DNA of 64,000 bases from contig NZ_JZHZ01000007.1 in NCBI RefSeq assembly GCF_000963005.1, forward strand, positions 401,646-465,645, given 5' to 3'. The notes under the pieces were generated by a model. It was not told the DNA's origin. It ran no database searches and saw only the letters and a program-made list of their open reading frames with translations. Source of the stretch: Xanthomonas sp. GPE 39 (GTDB lineage Bacteria > Pseudomonadota > Gammaproteobacteria > Xanthomonadales > Xanthomonadaceae). Within the stretch, counting starts at the first letter, position 1; each line of letters starts with the position of its first letter. Of this stretch, positions 41,015-50,529 are shown one piece after another. The translations under genes were made by a program, and so were the position numbers.

Positions 41015-41186
41015 GTTTTAGGCGCCGACATCCGACAGGGCTGGAACAGGGGGGATCCAAATTCCCTGCCGGACATCGACATAAAACGGATGGGTAACGC
41101 TTCAGGTCGTAAAGCGACGCAAGCGGTCACACCGTGGGAAATAGAGTGCGTCTTGCAGGGGCACCGATGCAAGACCCTTATAAGCT

Positions 41187-41654
41187 TTAGAACGTGTGGT
41201 GTGTCACATTGCTGTGCCCCAGGTTACTGGGGTGCGGTGCAATCATCCTCGGCATGATCGATGGCCGTTGCCGTAGAGACTGTGACCGCGGTGCGCCGCC
41301 GACGGTTTGTTGACGCATTGGTGACGGAATACCGATGCCTCCGCTCGGTGGCATGAGCACCGGACGCTCGCGTGGCGGGCGATCACCGCCGTGGTAGCCG
41401 TCGCGATGGGAGTAGTACGGAACCCCGTAACTGTAATACCCGTAGTATCCGAAGGACCCGTAGTAGCCGGGACCATAGATGTAGGGAGGCATCCCGTATG
41501 GGGAGTAGTACTCGGAGTAGCCGGCGGGGTAGCGATACTCGACCGAGGGGGCGCCACGGTAGTATCCGCCCTCGCTACCGCCGGCATAATCGTAAGTGGC
41601 GCAGCCACCCAACACGGCGAGCAATCCAGCGGCGCAGATCAGGCGCAGTGTCAT
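41187..41654 (-). CDS. Tyr/Gly-rich putative lipoprotein
   Basis: 155-residue envelope protein. A signal peptide with lipobox (LLAVLGGCATYDYAGG) predicts lipidation at Cys18. The mature half is very rich in Tyr, Gly and Pro (GYYGSFGYYGYYSYGVPYY), the rest in Pro, Arg and Ser. Such low-complexity lipoproteins occur widely in Xanthomonas, with unknown role. It has its own terminator and stands alone. Confidence 0.8.
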   Translation of the reverse strand: MTLRLICAAGLLAVLGGCATYDYAGGSEGGYYRGAPSVEYRYPAGYSEYYSPYGMPPYIYGPGYYGSFGYYGYYSYGVPYYSHRDGYHGGDRPPRERPVLMPPSGGIGIPSPMRQQTVGGAPRSQSLRQRPSIMPRMIAPHPSNLGHSNVTHHTF

Positions 41655-42189
41655 GGTATTTGCTCTCCAATAAGCTGACTGACAGATTCGGCCTGCTGCA
41701 TTGAATGCGTCCTTAATTTGTGTGTTGGTGGGTTAAATACTTAAGTCGAGTGCAACAGCGGTCGCTTGGCAGTGGCGGCGGACGCTGTGCGTTCGGGACG
41801 ATACGTTAACCTTTTGCGCATGGTCTCATGTTGCTTGCCCGAATTCGGCGACGTCATGGCGCTGGCGCGTCTTGCCGCCCATGCCCAGCTCACCCCGATG
41901 GTGCTGCATTCGGGAGTGCTGGAGGCTGCCGTCGGCCCGTGTGGTGGGCGCAGGGCCGCCGACAACATGCGCAACAGTCTGGCCCGCCACGCCCTCGCCC
42001 TGCCGCACGACTGTGCCGAAGTCCGCGTGCGCGAGGATGCGATGAGGGCGCGATGAGGGGCGGTGCGCTCATCAAACCCAAGGCAGAGGCGTCCTTGCCG
42101 ACGGCCCGGATGGCGGTGCTGAGTGGCTTGGCGGTGGGCTGCGGTGCGGGCATCCTGTGCGCCTGCCATGCCGATTCGGAGACGTGTTC
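41655..42189. other. Stretch with only doubtful small frames before the DUF218 gene
   Basis: Two short frames (about 41820-42056 and 42053-42193) are chained by an ATGA and a GTGA overlap to the downstream gene. This hints that they could be translated, but neither has recognisable content or a clear ribosome site. Confidence 0.4.
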
Positions 42190-42193
42190 GTGA
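42053..42193 (+). CDS. Doubtful 46-residue small protein coupled to the DUF218 gene
   Basis: Reads MRGGALIKPKAEAS... and then a hydrophobic stretch (MAVLSGLAVGCGAGILCAC). Support is only its overlap: its ATG overlaps the stop of a preceding short frame, and its TGA overlaps the GTG start of the next gene. No family recognised; could be chance. Confidence 0.25.
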   Translation: MRGGALIKPKAEASLPTARMAVLSGLAVGCGAGILCACHADSETCS

Positions 42194-42804
42194 AGGACGG
42201 TTCGAAGTCGCGGCGATGGCGCGGCGGCCTGTTCTGGATCACTCGCCTGGGTGTTCTGCTGGGGCTGTGGCTATTGGGCGTGGCGATCTACATCGTCTGG
42301 GTCGGTGATCGCGACCAGGCCGCGCCGGCCGATGCCATCATCGTACTCGGTGCCGCCGCCTATGACGCCAAGCCCTCGCCTGTTTTCGAAGAGCGCATCC
42401 GTCACGCCCTGGAGTTGTACCGGCTTGGTTATGCGCCAACGTTGATCTTCACTGGTGGCTTCGGCAACGGTGCTCGTTTCGCCGAGGCGCAGGTGGCCCG
42501 CCGCTATGCGTTGCGCCAGGGTATTCCGGCCGACGCGGTCCTGATCGAGACGGTTTCGCGGACGACCCGACAGAACCTGATCCAAGCCCGTCAGATCATG
42601 CGTGTGCATGGTCTGCATCGGGTCATTGTGGTCAGCGATCCCCTGCACATGGCGCGTGCGCTGCGGCTGTGTCGGGAATTGCAGATCGAGGCCCTGGCTT
42701 CTTCGACGCCGAGCAGTCGCTTCCGCAGTTTCCAGACGCGGTGGCGTTTTCTGCTTCAGGAGGTCTATTTCTTCCATCGCGATCTGTTGGAGCAGGCCAA
42801 CTGA
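42190..42804 (+). CDS. DUF218 / YdcF-SanA-like membrane protein
   Basis: About 204 residues from GTG 42190; an earlier GTG at 42157 is possible. One N-terminal membrane segment (ITRLGVLLGLWLLGVAIYIVW) is followed by the DUF218 core. Core motifs are DAIIVLGAAAYDAKPSPVFEERIRHALELY, IFTGGFGNGARFAEAQVA, ETVSRTTRQNLIQARQIM and VVSDPLHMARALRL. Relatives (SanA, ElyC, YdcF) influence envelope integrity or vancomycin tolerance; the biochemical activity is unknown. Confidence 0.88.
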   Translation: MKDGSKSRRWRGGLFWITRLGVLLGLWLLGVAIYIVWVGDRDQAAPADAIIVLGAAAYDAKPSPVFEERIRHALELYRLGYAPTLIFTGGFGNGARFAEAQVARRYALRQGIPADAVLIETVSRTTRQNLIQARQIMRVHGLHRVIVVSDPLHMARALRLCRELQIEALASSTPSSRFRSFQTRWRFLLQEVYFFHRDLLEQAN

Positions 42805-42954
42805 CGCCGCGTGCCAGCGTGCCGTCCTGAGCGTAATGCGCAGCGATGATCTCGCCCACAGGCGGCAGGGTCGTCCGGATCGGCAATCGCAACACCCCGC
42901 AGGATTGGATGATGCACGCTTGGGAGCTTGCCGAAGTCAGACGCCGGTCGCGTG

Positions 42955-43872
42955 CTATTGGACGGCGTCGCGGCGGCGGATCGGGATTGCTGATAGCGGT
43001 ACTGCGGCGATCTCGCCGTGGCCCTCGCGGATCGGCGTGCCTGGCGGTGGTGCCCAGGCGTGTGCGTAGATCACTTCCCAACTGCTGGGTAGCTTGCCTT
43101 CGGCGGTGCGTAGCGCGGCGTAGGCGGCGCTGGCGGCGGCGAAACGACCGCGTCCGGTCAGCGTGTGGCGGCGCGTGTGCAGCGCGTTGGTGGCGCCGAT
43201 TGCGCGCAGTTCAAGCATCAGTGCGGTGAGATCGGGATAGGTCAGGGTGAACAGGTCGCGGTCCAGCACCGGATCGCGGAATCCCGCCAGCATCAGTGCA
43301 TCGCCAAACTGCGCGATCGGCGCGAAGCGGCTCACGTGCGGTGTTTCGCGATCTGCCTGGGCGAAGGCCTCGCGCAGTTCGACCAGCGTGTCCGGGCCGA
43401 AGCTGGAGCACAACAACAGGCCGCCTGGGCGCAGGACGCGACGGAAGCCGGCGAACACCGCCGGTAGATCCTCGACCCACTGCAGGCACAGATTGCTGAA
43501 AATCACATCGACGCTATGCTCGGCCAGCGGCAGTGCGCGCGCATCGGCGCAGACGCGACCGAACGGTTTCCACCAGCTCGCCTGCCGCTTGGCTTGCTGC
43601 AACATCGGGAGCGCCTGATCCAGGGCAATCACCTGTGCACGTGGCCAGCGCTTTTTCATCGTCGCCGTGGCATGTGCCGGTCCGCTGCCCACGTCCAGCA
43701 CCACCTGCGGCACGCGGTCGCCGAGATAGTCCAGCGATTCCAACAGGCGTTTTTCGACCTCGTGCTGTAGGGCAGCGGCGGCGTCGTAGCTGCTGGCGGC
43801 ACGCGAAAATGCCCGGCGGATATGCTGAGGATCGAATGTGGAGGACGTCATCTGCGTATTATCGCCGGTCAT
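42955..43872 (-). CDS. bioC: Malonyl-ACP O-methyltransferase BioC
   Basis: About 300-residue SAM-dependent methyltransferase that caps malonyl-ACP to start pimeloyl synthesis. It begins FDPQHIRRAFSRAASSYDAAAALQHEV, as BioC proteins do. SAM motif I is VLDVGSGPAHAT, with ALDQALPML and FSNLCLQWVEDL following. It is the last gene of the bioB-bioF-bioH-bioC set on this strand. Of two starts, MTSSTF (a few codons in) is the more likely. Confidence 0.95.
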   Translation of the reverse strand: MTGDNTQMTSSTFDPQHIRRAFSRAASSYDAAAALQHEVEKRLLESLDYLGDRVPQVVLDVGSGPAHATATMKKRWPRAQVIALDQALPMLQQAKRQASWWKPFGRVCADARALPLAEHSVDVIFSNLCLQWVEDLPAVFAGFRRVLRPGGLLLCSSFGPDTLVELREAFAQADRETPHVSRFAPIAQFGDALMLAGFRDPVLDRDLFTLTYPDLTALMLELRAIGATNALHTRRHTLTGRGRFAAASAAYAALRTAEGKLPSSWEVIYAHAWAPPPGTPIREGHGEIAAVPLSAIPIRRRDAVQ

Positions 43873-44016
43873 CTATTGCTGCGGCCAGACGCATGCTGCC
43901 GTGGTCGCGAGGCGGTGCGCGGTCCTGCGCAGCGGCGATGCAGGGGCGCGCCATGCCTGTTACATCGCCGGTTGCGCAGATGCTTTCGCGAGTCCTGCTC
44001 CTGACACGATACGGCG

Positions 44017-44778
44017 TTACGCCAGCGTGGAAAGAAATCCGTCTAGCGCCTCGGCGACGTCGTCGGCATGACCGAGGAACGGCGCGTGACCACCGCCTTT
44101 GATGCACAACGATTGCGCGTTCGGTGCGAGCGCGGCGGCGGCGGCCATGCCTGCGGGTGGAACCAGGCGGTCACGTTGGCCACCGATCCAGAGACTGGGC
44201 ACGCGCAGGCTGGGTAGGGCACGGCGCAGGTCGCTGCGTTCCAGTAGCGTCAGTCCATCCTGCAGTACCTGCGCATCGGGTTCGCCACGTGCGCAGAGGG
44301 TGGCGCGCAGTGTGCGCAATTCGGCCTGCGCGTGCGCCGAGCCGAGCGTGTCCAGTGCCAGGAACCGGTCCAGCGTGCCGCGGTAGTCCTGGGTCAGGTC
44401 GTGGCCGAACTGGGCGAATACCTCCGGCGCCACCGCGTGCGGCCAGTCGCTACCGCGAACGAAACGTGGCGTTGCCGCCAGCATCGCCACGCCACGTACC
44501 TGCGGTTGGGTCGCGGCGGCATGCAGTGCGAACAGGCCGCCCAGCGACCAGCCCAGCCACACCGCTGGCGGCGTGGCTGCGGCGATCGCGCTGACCACAT
44601 GCGGCAGTGCCAGTGGCGTGTCGTCGCCACGGCTGTGGCCATGTCCGGGCAGATCCACCACGTGCATGCGGTACTGCGCCGACAGGCGTTCGAGCAGCGG
44701 TGCGAAGATGCCGCCGTTCAGTGCCCAACCATGCAGTAGGACCAGATCGGGGCCGTGTCCCAGGGTTTCGATGTGCAT
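44017..44778 (-). CDS. bioH: Pimeloyl-[ACP] methyl ester carboxylesterase BioH
   Basis: 253-residue alpha/beta hydrolase that removes the methyl group once the pimeloyl chain is built. Nucleophile Ser in VWLGWSLGGLFAL, Asp in WIGGQRDRLVPP, His in GGGHAPFLGHADDVA. It starts MHIETLGHGPDLVLLHGWALNGG, typical of BioH. Its position between bioF and bioC supports the assignment. Confidence 0.95.
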   Translation of the reverse strand: MHIETLGHGPDLVLLHGWALNGGIFAPLLERLSAQYRMHVVDLPGHGHSRGDDTPLALPHVVSAIAAATPPAVWLGWSLGGLFALHAAATQPQVRGVAMLAATPRFVRGSDWPHAVAPEVFAQFGHDLTQDYRGTLDRFLALDTLGSAHAQAELRTLRATLCARGEPDAQVLQDGLTLLERSDLRRALPSLRVPSLWIGGQRDRLVPPAGMAAAAALAPNAQSLCIKGGGHAPFLGHADDVAEALDGFLSTLA

Positions 44779-45029
44779 CGTCGCTCGTCGTTGCGAAGGT
44801 AAAGGGGAGGTCGTGGCAATCCCATGCAGCGCGCCACGTACAGCGTCAGCAGGAGCGAGGCTGCGTGGTGTTCGGGATGTCGTGCCAGCCGATGCAGCCG
44901 CTGACCAGCCCGATGCAGGTCAGCGCGCGACATCGGCGATCGGCAATGGCGAGGCCGCGAATACGCCGGCCATGGCAGCCGAATTCGAACAGCCTCGTCC
45001 ACGGGCACATGCGGCGCGCGTCCCTTTGC

Positions 45030-46235
45030 TCAGGCGGGCACGCTGAGCGGATGCGCCGCCAGACGGTCTCGGGCCAATGCCAAGGCATCCAGCAGCGCCT
45101 GCACTTGCGTTTGTGTGTGCAAGGCCGACAGCGTCACTCGCAGCCGCGACTTGCCTTCCGGCACGGTTGGCGGGCGAATCGCAGAGACTAGAAATCCGGC
45201 GTCTTCCAGCGCTGCCGACAGCGCCAGCGCGCTGGCCTCCTCGCCGCACAACAGTGGCTGGATCGGCGTCTCCGAGGCCATCAATTCCAGGCCATGGCGG
45301 CGCGCACCGCCGCGGAATGCTGCGATCAATTCGACCAGGCGCTCGCGCCGCCATTGGTCACGCCGCGCCAACTTGACCGCCGCCAGCGTGGCGGCGGCCT
45401 GCGCTGGGGGTAGCGCGGTGGTGTAGAGATACGGGCGTGCGGTTTCGGCCAGGTGCTGGATCAGCACGGGGTCGCCGACCACCACCGCGCCATAACCGCC
45501 GAGCGCCTTGCCCAGCGTCACCAACTGCAATGGCACATCGTCCGCACCGAGTCCGGCTTCGGCGACGCAGCCGCGGCCATGCCGACCGACAACGCCGACG
45601 CCGTGGGCATCGTCCACATACAACAACGCCTGTTGTGTACGCGCGACCAGCGCCAACGAGCGCAGCGGGGCGACGTCGCCATCCATGCTGAATACCCCGT
45701 CGGTGGCCAGCATGGCTGCGCCCTCGGCGGCGTGTTTGAGCTGGCGCATCGCACCCTCGGCATCCAGGTGCGGATACCGACGCAGGCGGCAGCCGGCCAG
45801 ACGGGTAGCGTCGAGCAGGCTGGCGTGATTGAGCCGGTCCTGCACGCACACGTCGTCCTCTTCGCTCAACAGCGCCTGTTGTACTGCGAGATTGGCGATG
45901 AAGCCGCTGCCGAACAGCAGTGCACGCGGGTAGCCGAGCCAGTCGGCGATCTCGCGTTCCAGCGTGTCGTGTAGCGCGTGGTGGCCGCAGATCAGGTGCG
46001 AGGCGGTTGACCCAACCCCCTCGCGTGCGACGGCGTCCTGCAGCGCCGCGATTACTTCAAATTGCTGCGCCAAGCCAAGGTAATCGTTGCTGCAGAAGCC
46101 GGTCAGCCAGCGGTTGTCCAGTTCCAGGCGGACGCCGTCGCGTCGACCGACGCTGCGGCGCACGCGTAGGCGGCCATGTGCCTCGCGCAAGCTGCGCAAG
46201 GATTGGAGACGGTCGTGCAGATTGGGACGGGCCAT
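45030..46235 (-). CDS. bioF: 8-amino-7-oxononanoate synthase BioF
   Basis: 401-residue PLP enzyme joining pimeloyl-ACP and L-alanine. ATG 46235 ([20 protein letters not shown]) matches family N-termini; the open frame upstream does not. Substrate and cofactor motifs are [24 protein letters not shown] and [15 protein letters not shown]. The PLP-binding Lys is in [15 protein letters not shown]. It lies 100 bp downstream of bioB. Confidence 0.96.
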   Translation of the reverse strand: MARPNLHDRLQSLRSLREAHGRLRVRRSVGRRDGVRLELDNRWLTGFCSNDYLGLAQQFEVIAALQDAVAREGVGSTASHLICGHHALHDTLEREIADWLGYPRALLFGSGFIANLAVQQALLSEEDDVCVQDRLNHASLLDATRLAGCRLRRYPHLDAEGAMRQLKHAAEGAAMLATDGVFSMDGDVAPLRSLALVARTQQALLYVDDAHGVGVVGRHGRGCVAEAGLGADDVPLQLVTLGKALGGYGAVVVGDPVLIQHLAETARPYLYTTALPPAQAAATLAAVKLARRDQWRRERLVELIAAFRGGARRHGLELMASETPIQPLLCGEEASALALSAALEDAGFLVSAIRPPTVPEGKSRLRVTLSALHTQTQVQALLDALALARDRLAAHPLSVPA

Positions 46236-46335
46236 GGCGATGGGGCCTGACTGGCTGGCTAGCGTAGCGTGTCGTGGTGACGGCCGATATGACCCGGCCG
46301 ATGGATGTGCCGCGACCACACCACGCCGACAGATA

Positions 46336-47379
46336 TCAGACTAGCGCGACGTTGCGGAATGGGTCGGTTGGCGCGGTGATGTCTGCATGCACGGTGCCGG
46401 GATGATCGTGCGCCTCGGCATCCACCATCACCTGCATCGGCCGCAGCCCCAGCCGCGCGAACAGCGCCTGATCGCGTTCGGTGTCCGGATTGCCGGTGGT
46501 CAACAGCTTCTCGCCATAGAAGATCGAGTTGGCGCCGGCGCAGAAGCACAGTGCCTGCAATTCGTCGCTCATGCTCTCGCGTCCGGCCGACAACCGCACC
46601 ATCGCCTGCGGCATGGCGATACGGGCGACGGCGATGGTGCGCACGAATTCGAACGGATCCAGTTCGACGGTACCATGCAGTGGCGTGCCGGCGACCTGCA
46701 CCAGGCGGTTGATCGGCACCGAGTCCGGATGCACCGGCAGATTGGCGAGGGCTTGCAGTAGCCCGGCGCGTTGGTCGCGTGACTCGCCCATGCCGACGAT
46801 GCCGCCGCAGCAGGTTTTCAGGCCGGCGTCGCGCACGTGGGCCAGGGTGTCCAGGCGATCCTGGTACTGGCGGGTGTGGATGATGGTGTCGTAGAAGTCC
46901 GGCGCGGTGTCCAGATTGTGGTTGTAGTAGTCCAGGCCGGCAGCCTTCAGCGCTTGCGCCTGCGCGCCGTCGAGCATGCCCAGGGTGGCACAGGTTTCCA
47001 GGCCCAGTGCTTTCACTTCACGGATCATCTCCGCCACCTTGGGGATGTCGCGTTCCTTGGGCGAGCGCCAGGCCGCGCCCATGCAGAACCGCGACGCGCC
47101 AGCGGCCTTGGCCTGACGCGCCTTGGTCAGCACCGCTTCGGTGCTCATCAATTTCTGTGCTTCCACACCGGTGTCGTAACGCTGCGCCTGCGGGCAGTAA
47201 GCGCAGTCTTCGGGGCAGCCGCCGGTCTTCACCGAGAGCAGCGTGGACACTTGCACCTGCGCCGGGTCGAAGTGCTCGCGGTGGACCTGGGCGGCGCGAT
47301 GCAGCAGTTCCGGGAATGGCAGATCGAACAGCGCGAGCAATTCCTGGCGTTGCCAGTCGTGTCGGACGACAGCGTGCAT
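46336..47379 (-). CDS. bioB: Biotin synthase BioB
   Basis: 347-residue radical SAM enzyme that inserts sulfur into dethiobiotin. ATG 47379 has AGGAAA upstream. The 4Fe-4S motif is [12 protein letters not shown], and ligands of the second, 2Fe-2S cluster lie in [22 protein letters not shown] and the conserved RLSAGRE. First gene of the biotin set; bioA and bioD are not in the window. Confidence 0.97.
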   Translation of the reverse strand: MHAVVRHDWQRQELLALFDLPFPELLHRAAQVHREHFDPAQVQVSTLLSVKTGGCPEDCAYCPQAQRYDTGVEAQKLMSTEAVLTKARQAKAAGASRFCMGAAWRSPKERDIPKVAEMIREVKALGLETCATLGMLDGAQAQALKAAGLDYYNHNLDTAPDFYDTIIHTRQYQDRLDTLAHVRDAGLKTCCGGIVGMGESRDQRAGLLQALANLPVHPDSVPINRLVQVAGTPLHGTVELDPFEFVRTIAVARIAMPQAMVRLSAGRESMSDELQALCFCAGANSIFYGEKLLTTGNPDTERDQALFARLGLRPMQVMVDAEAHDHPGTVHADITAPTDPFRNVALV

Positions 47380-47428
47380 GGGGGTTTCCTGACGGTATGC
47401 GGCTTGGAAAACAGGCAGTCTGGTGAGC

Positions 47429-48160
47429 ATGGAAAGCCCTGTCAACTTCACTATCGCAAATCGGGTTGACGGCGGCTGGCGATGGTTACAGCGTCGCTTG
47501 TTGCCGGAGCGTTGCCTGGTCTGCACCGAGCCAGGCACGCCTGGGCTGGATCTATGTCCGGCCTGCTGCGATGCCTTACCGTGGAACGCTCATGCCTGTC
47601 GGTGCTGTGCGCTGCCACTGCCGGGACTGGATGCGGACCAGCGTTGCGGTGCGTGCCAACGTCGCCCGCCGCCGTTGCATCTGGTGGTCAGCGCCTGCGT
47701 GTATGCCGCGCCGGTCGATGGCCTGCTGCGCCGCTTCAAATTCCATCAGGATCTGGTTGCCGGGCGCCTGCTGGCGGCGCTGTTGCAGGCGCGCTGCGCG
47801 GGGTTGCCGCGTCCGCAGGCATTGCTGCCGATACCGCTGCATACCGCGCGGCTGCGTGAGCGTGGTTACGACCAAGCGCTGGAATTGGCGCAGCCGCTGG
47901 CGCGCGCGCTGGATGTGCCGGTGTGCCACGGTTTGCAACGCGTGCGTGCGACAGCCGCGCAGTCTGAATTGGATGCACGGGCACGTCGGCGCAATCTGCG
48001 TCGTGCGTTCGCAGTGGCCGATCCGGCGGCGTTGCCGGCGCATGTGGCATTGATCGACGATGTGATGACCACAGGCGCGACGTTGCATGCAGCCGCGCAT
48101 GCGTTGCGCCGCGCGGGCGTGACCAGGGTCGATGCCTGGGTGGTGGCGCGGGTGCCGTGA
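47429..48160 (+). CDS. comF: ComF-family amidophosphoribosyltransferase-like protein
   Basis: About 243 residues from ATG 47429 (a GTG lies two codons upstream). N-terminal zinc-finger-like Cys pairs (CLVC, CPACC, CRCC, CGAC) precede a phosphoribosyltransferase domain with the PRPP loop [21 protein letters not shown]. ComFC/GntX proteins take part in DNA uptake and use of external DNA, and Xanthomonas species can be naturally competent. Transcribed divergently from bioB. Confidence 0.92.
   Translation: MESPVNFTIANRVDGGWRWLQRRLLPERCLVCTEPGTPGLDLCPACCDALPWNAHACRCCALPLPGLDADQRCGACQRRPPPLHLVVSACVYAAPVDGLLRRFKFHQDLVAGRLLAALLQARCAGLPRPQALLPIPLHTARLRERGYDQALELAQPLARALDVPVCHGLQRVRATAAQSELDARARRRNLRRAFAVADPAALPAHVALIDDVMTTGATLHAAAHALRRAGVTRVDAWVVARVP
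47439..47472. promoter_or_regulatory. Candidate BirA-type biotin operator
   Basis: Half sites CTGTCAACT and GGTTGACGG separated by 16 bp, the same spacing as the E. coli bio operator (TTGTAAACC-N16-GGTTTACAA). Six of nine bases match in each half. It lies 60-93 bp upstream of bioB, inside the first comF codons. Weak by sequence alone. Confidence 0.3.
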
Positions 48161-48308
48161 GCGCCACGCTGCGCCAGAGCGCCTCTGCGGAGCAGGTCAT
48201 GGATAGATGCGGCGTGCGGCGTATTTCTCGCGCAGCGTGGATAGCCGATAACCGCGATGGCTTTTGCTGTGATGGGGCGAGCAATTGCGCGTCGTGGTCG
48301 CGCTGACG

Positions 48309-49211
48309 CTACTGTGCGCGCAGCGCCAGCGCCACGGCGATACCAGTGAAGATCGCCAGGCCGACCCAATTGTTGTGCAGAAACGCGCGGAAACACGCAG
48401 CGCGTTCGCGCTGGCGTGCGATGAAGAATTCGCTTGCCACCAGCAGCGCGGCGATCCCTAACCCGGCCCAGTAGTAGATTCCCAACGCGGCGCGTTGGCC
48501 GACGCAGACCAGCGCGACGAACATCAGCGTGTACAAGATGCCGAGGATGAGCAGGTCCAGTTCGCCGAACAGAATCGCGGTGGACTTGGAGCCGACGCGC
48601 AGATCGTCCTCGCGGTCGACCATCGCGTACCAGGTGTCGTAGGCGGTGGACCACAGGATGTTGGCCGCGTACAGCAGCCAGCCCAGCGCGGGCACCTCGC
48701 CGCGCACCGCCGCGAAGGCCATCGGAATGCCCCAGCCGAAGGCCATGCCCAGGTAAACCTGCGGCAGATAGGTATAGCGTTTCAGATACGGATAACTTGC
48801 GGCAAGCAACAGACCGACCACGCTCAGGCCGATGGTCAATCGGTTCATCGTCAGCACCAGCGCGAAGGCGGCGAGCATCAGCAACGCGAACACCGCCAGC
48901 GCCTCGCGACCGCTGACCGCGCCCGTGGCTAGCGGACGGTGGCGGGTACGTTCGACGTGCGGATCCAGCCAGCGATCAGCGTAGTCGTTGATCACGCAGC
49001 CGGCCGAGCGGGTCAGCCAGACGCCGGCAGTGAACACACACAGCGTCCAGAGCGGCGGCAGCCCGTCGGCGGCCAGCCACAGCGCCCACCAGGTTGGCCA
49101 GAGCAGCAAGAGCGCGCCGATCGGACTGTCGCCACGCAGCAGCTTCCAGTACTGGCCGATGCGCGGGCGCGCAGGCGGCGCAACGGGTGTTTCATAACGT
49201 TCGTCACTCAT
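48309..49211 (-). CDS. ubiA: 4-hydroxybenzoate polyprenyltransferase UbiA
   Basis: 300-residue membrane enzyme attaching the polyprenyl tail in ubiquinone synthesis. The two Asp-rich motifs are visible: [23 protein letters not shown] and [25 protein letters not shown]. Eight or nine membrane segments span the rest. No ubiC neighbour; 200 bp separates it from the divergently placed tRNA gene. Confidence 0.96.
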   Translation of the reverse strand: MSDERYETPVAPPARPRIGQYWKLLRGDSPIGALLLLWPTWWALWLAADGLPPLWTLCVFTAGVWLTRSAGCVINDYADRWLDPHVERTRHRPLATGAVSGREALAVFALLMLAAFALVLTMNRLTIGLSVVGLLLAASYPYLKRYTYLPQVYLGMAFGWGIPMAFAAVRGEVPALGWLLYAANILWSTAYDTWYAMVDREDDLRVGSKSTAILFGELDLLILGILYTLMFVALVCVGQRAALGIYYWAGLGIAALLVASEFFIARQRERAACFRAFLHNNWVGLAIFTGIAVALALRAQ

Positions 49212-49415
49212 CGCACAAGGGTAGCAGTCGCGTTGTGCGGGCGGCAGTCGGCGCTGGCACGGGTGGGTGTGGCGGTGGTCGCAGTCTTGGTACGGGCATG
49301 CGATGTCGGGACACGTCGGTGCGCGCGCGTGTCGGCGTGAAGGAGCGTGGCCCCTGCACGCGTGCAGGTCAGGGGGAGACGCGGCATCGGATTGCCGTTA
49401 GAATGCGCGTCCGTT

Positions 49416-49492
49416 GCGCCCGTAGCTCAGCCGGATAGAGTAGTGGCTTCCGAAGCCATTGGTCGGGGGTTCGAATCCCTCCGGGCGCACCA
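49416..49492 (+). tRNA. tRNA-Arg (anticodon CCG)
   Basis: 77-nt cloverleaf. The acceptor stem GCGCCCG / CGGGCGC is followed by discriminator A and encoded CCA. The anticodon stem GTGGC/GCCAT has loop TTCCGAA, giving anticodon CCG (reads CGG). The T arm contains GGTTCGAATCC. A terminator follows. Accessory DNA starts downstream, so its 3' end could have served as an integration site. Confidence 0.97.
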
Positions 49493-49501
49493 GTTATCTA
49501 G

Positions 49502-49530
49502 AACCCAACCGCTCTCGGTTGGGTTTTTTT
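49502..49530 (+). terminator. Terminator after tRNA-Arg
   Basis: Stem AACCCAACCG / CGGTTGGGTT with loop CTCT and a T tract. Confidence 0.93.
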
Positions 49531-50091
49531 CTGCCCGGAACCCCAGTGTTGGCGGGGCTTCTGGCATTGGCCTCTTGAGCATGCAACTGCCACAGGTGCC
49601 GTTTTCGGTGTTCATTCCTACGTTTTTCTCTCTCCGTTCTCTGCTGACCTCTTGAACATACAAGAGGCAGGATCGTGTGTTGACGAGGGTTTACGCGCCA
49701 TCGGTTTGCTTCTTCGCATGCTCTAGCAGAGGCGACCGAGAATGCGATTTGCGGTGTACAAAAACCGCCCCTAGTTGAGGTGTGAAAAATCATGAATTTC
49801 GCTGCCCTCCACCAGATCAGATCTAGCGCATCGGTGAGCGCTGACCAGTAGGCGTCAACGCATATGCGCTGAGCGCATCGCGCAGATCAAGGTTCGTCAT
49901 TGGCGATGAGGTGTCGTCAAATACTTGAGTTGCATGGCTGTGATGTGTCTCTTAGGGGCGACGGGTTGTGAAACCTTGCCGTTGGTCAAGATTGCCCGCT
50001 TCATTTGTCAACAGGTGACTTGTTGCAACAAGTACCTTGGGAGAGCCTGAAATGCAGGCGAAATCTCCCCATTCAGGGGAAAGGAAAACTC
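49531..50091. other. Non-coding start of the accessory region
   Basis: 560 bp with no credible gene, of mixed and somewhat lower GC. It probably contains the promoter of the next small secreted protein. No integrase, direct repeat of the tRNA end or transposon end was found here. Confidence 0.5.
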
Positions 50092-50529
50092 ATGGAAATC
50101 AAGACAAATACCATGCTGAACATTGTGTTGGCGGGGGTTCTCCAAACCGTTGCCATATCTGCTCAAGCTTGCTGCCCTGATACTACCCACGGAGCGCCTA
50201 TTGCCCCGATGATGGCCACCGGTCTTGGGGAAAGTGCTCCGAAGGCCTCTGATCTCTCACTAGATCCGTCGTGGCACATCTACGAGTTTAATCGCGATGG
50301 CGTGAGATATTTGCAGATCAGTGATTTGACAGGGACAGTGCGCGCCGCAGTGGGCAATATCAGCGGCACGTTGTGGGTGCTGCCCATGGGCGTGGACGTG
50401 TCACGCGTGTCGTTACCAGCGAAGGGGAGCGACCCAAGGGGCACGTTGGTGTGCCAGACATCGGCGTTCATCGTGCGTGCCATACCTGGTAGCCATGGTA
50501 ATAAGTGGGAGATCAAAGCCGCAGATTGA
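50092..50529 (+). CDS. Hypothetical secreted protein
   Basis: 145 residues starting at ATG 50092 with GGGGAAAGGAAAA before it. Signal peptide MEIKTNTMLNIVLAGVLQTVAISAQA, then CCPDTTHGAP. The rest is a small beta-rich domain with no recognised family. Its 3' end overlaps the convergent membrane-protein gene by 17 bp. Codon use is less GC-rich than the core genes, in keeping with accessory DNA. Confidence 0.7.
   Translation: MEIKTNTMLNIVLAGVLQTVAISAQACCPDTTHGAPIAPMMATGLGESAPKASDLSLDPSWHIYEFNRDGVRYLQISDLTGTVRAAVGNISGTLWVLPMGVDVSRVSLPAKGSDPRGTLVCQTSAFIVRAIPGSHGNKWEIKAAD

Larger units (their letters stand above)
40693..41186. other. Intergenic region with CRP/Clp site, two terminators and a candidate small RNA
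   Basis: Nearly 500 bp without a protein gene. Its content is given in separate entries: a perfect CRP/Clp palindrome, a G-rich-loop small RNA ending in a strong terminator and a second, possibly bidirectional terminator. The stretch from 41015 to 41186 shows nothing clear. Confidence 0.6.
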
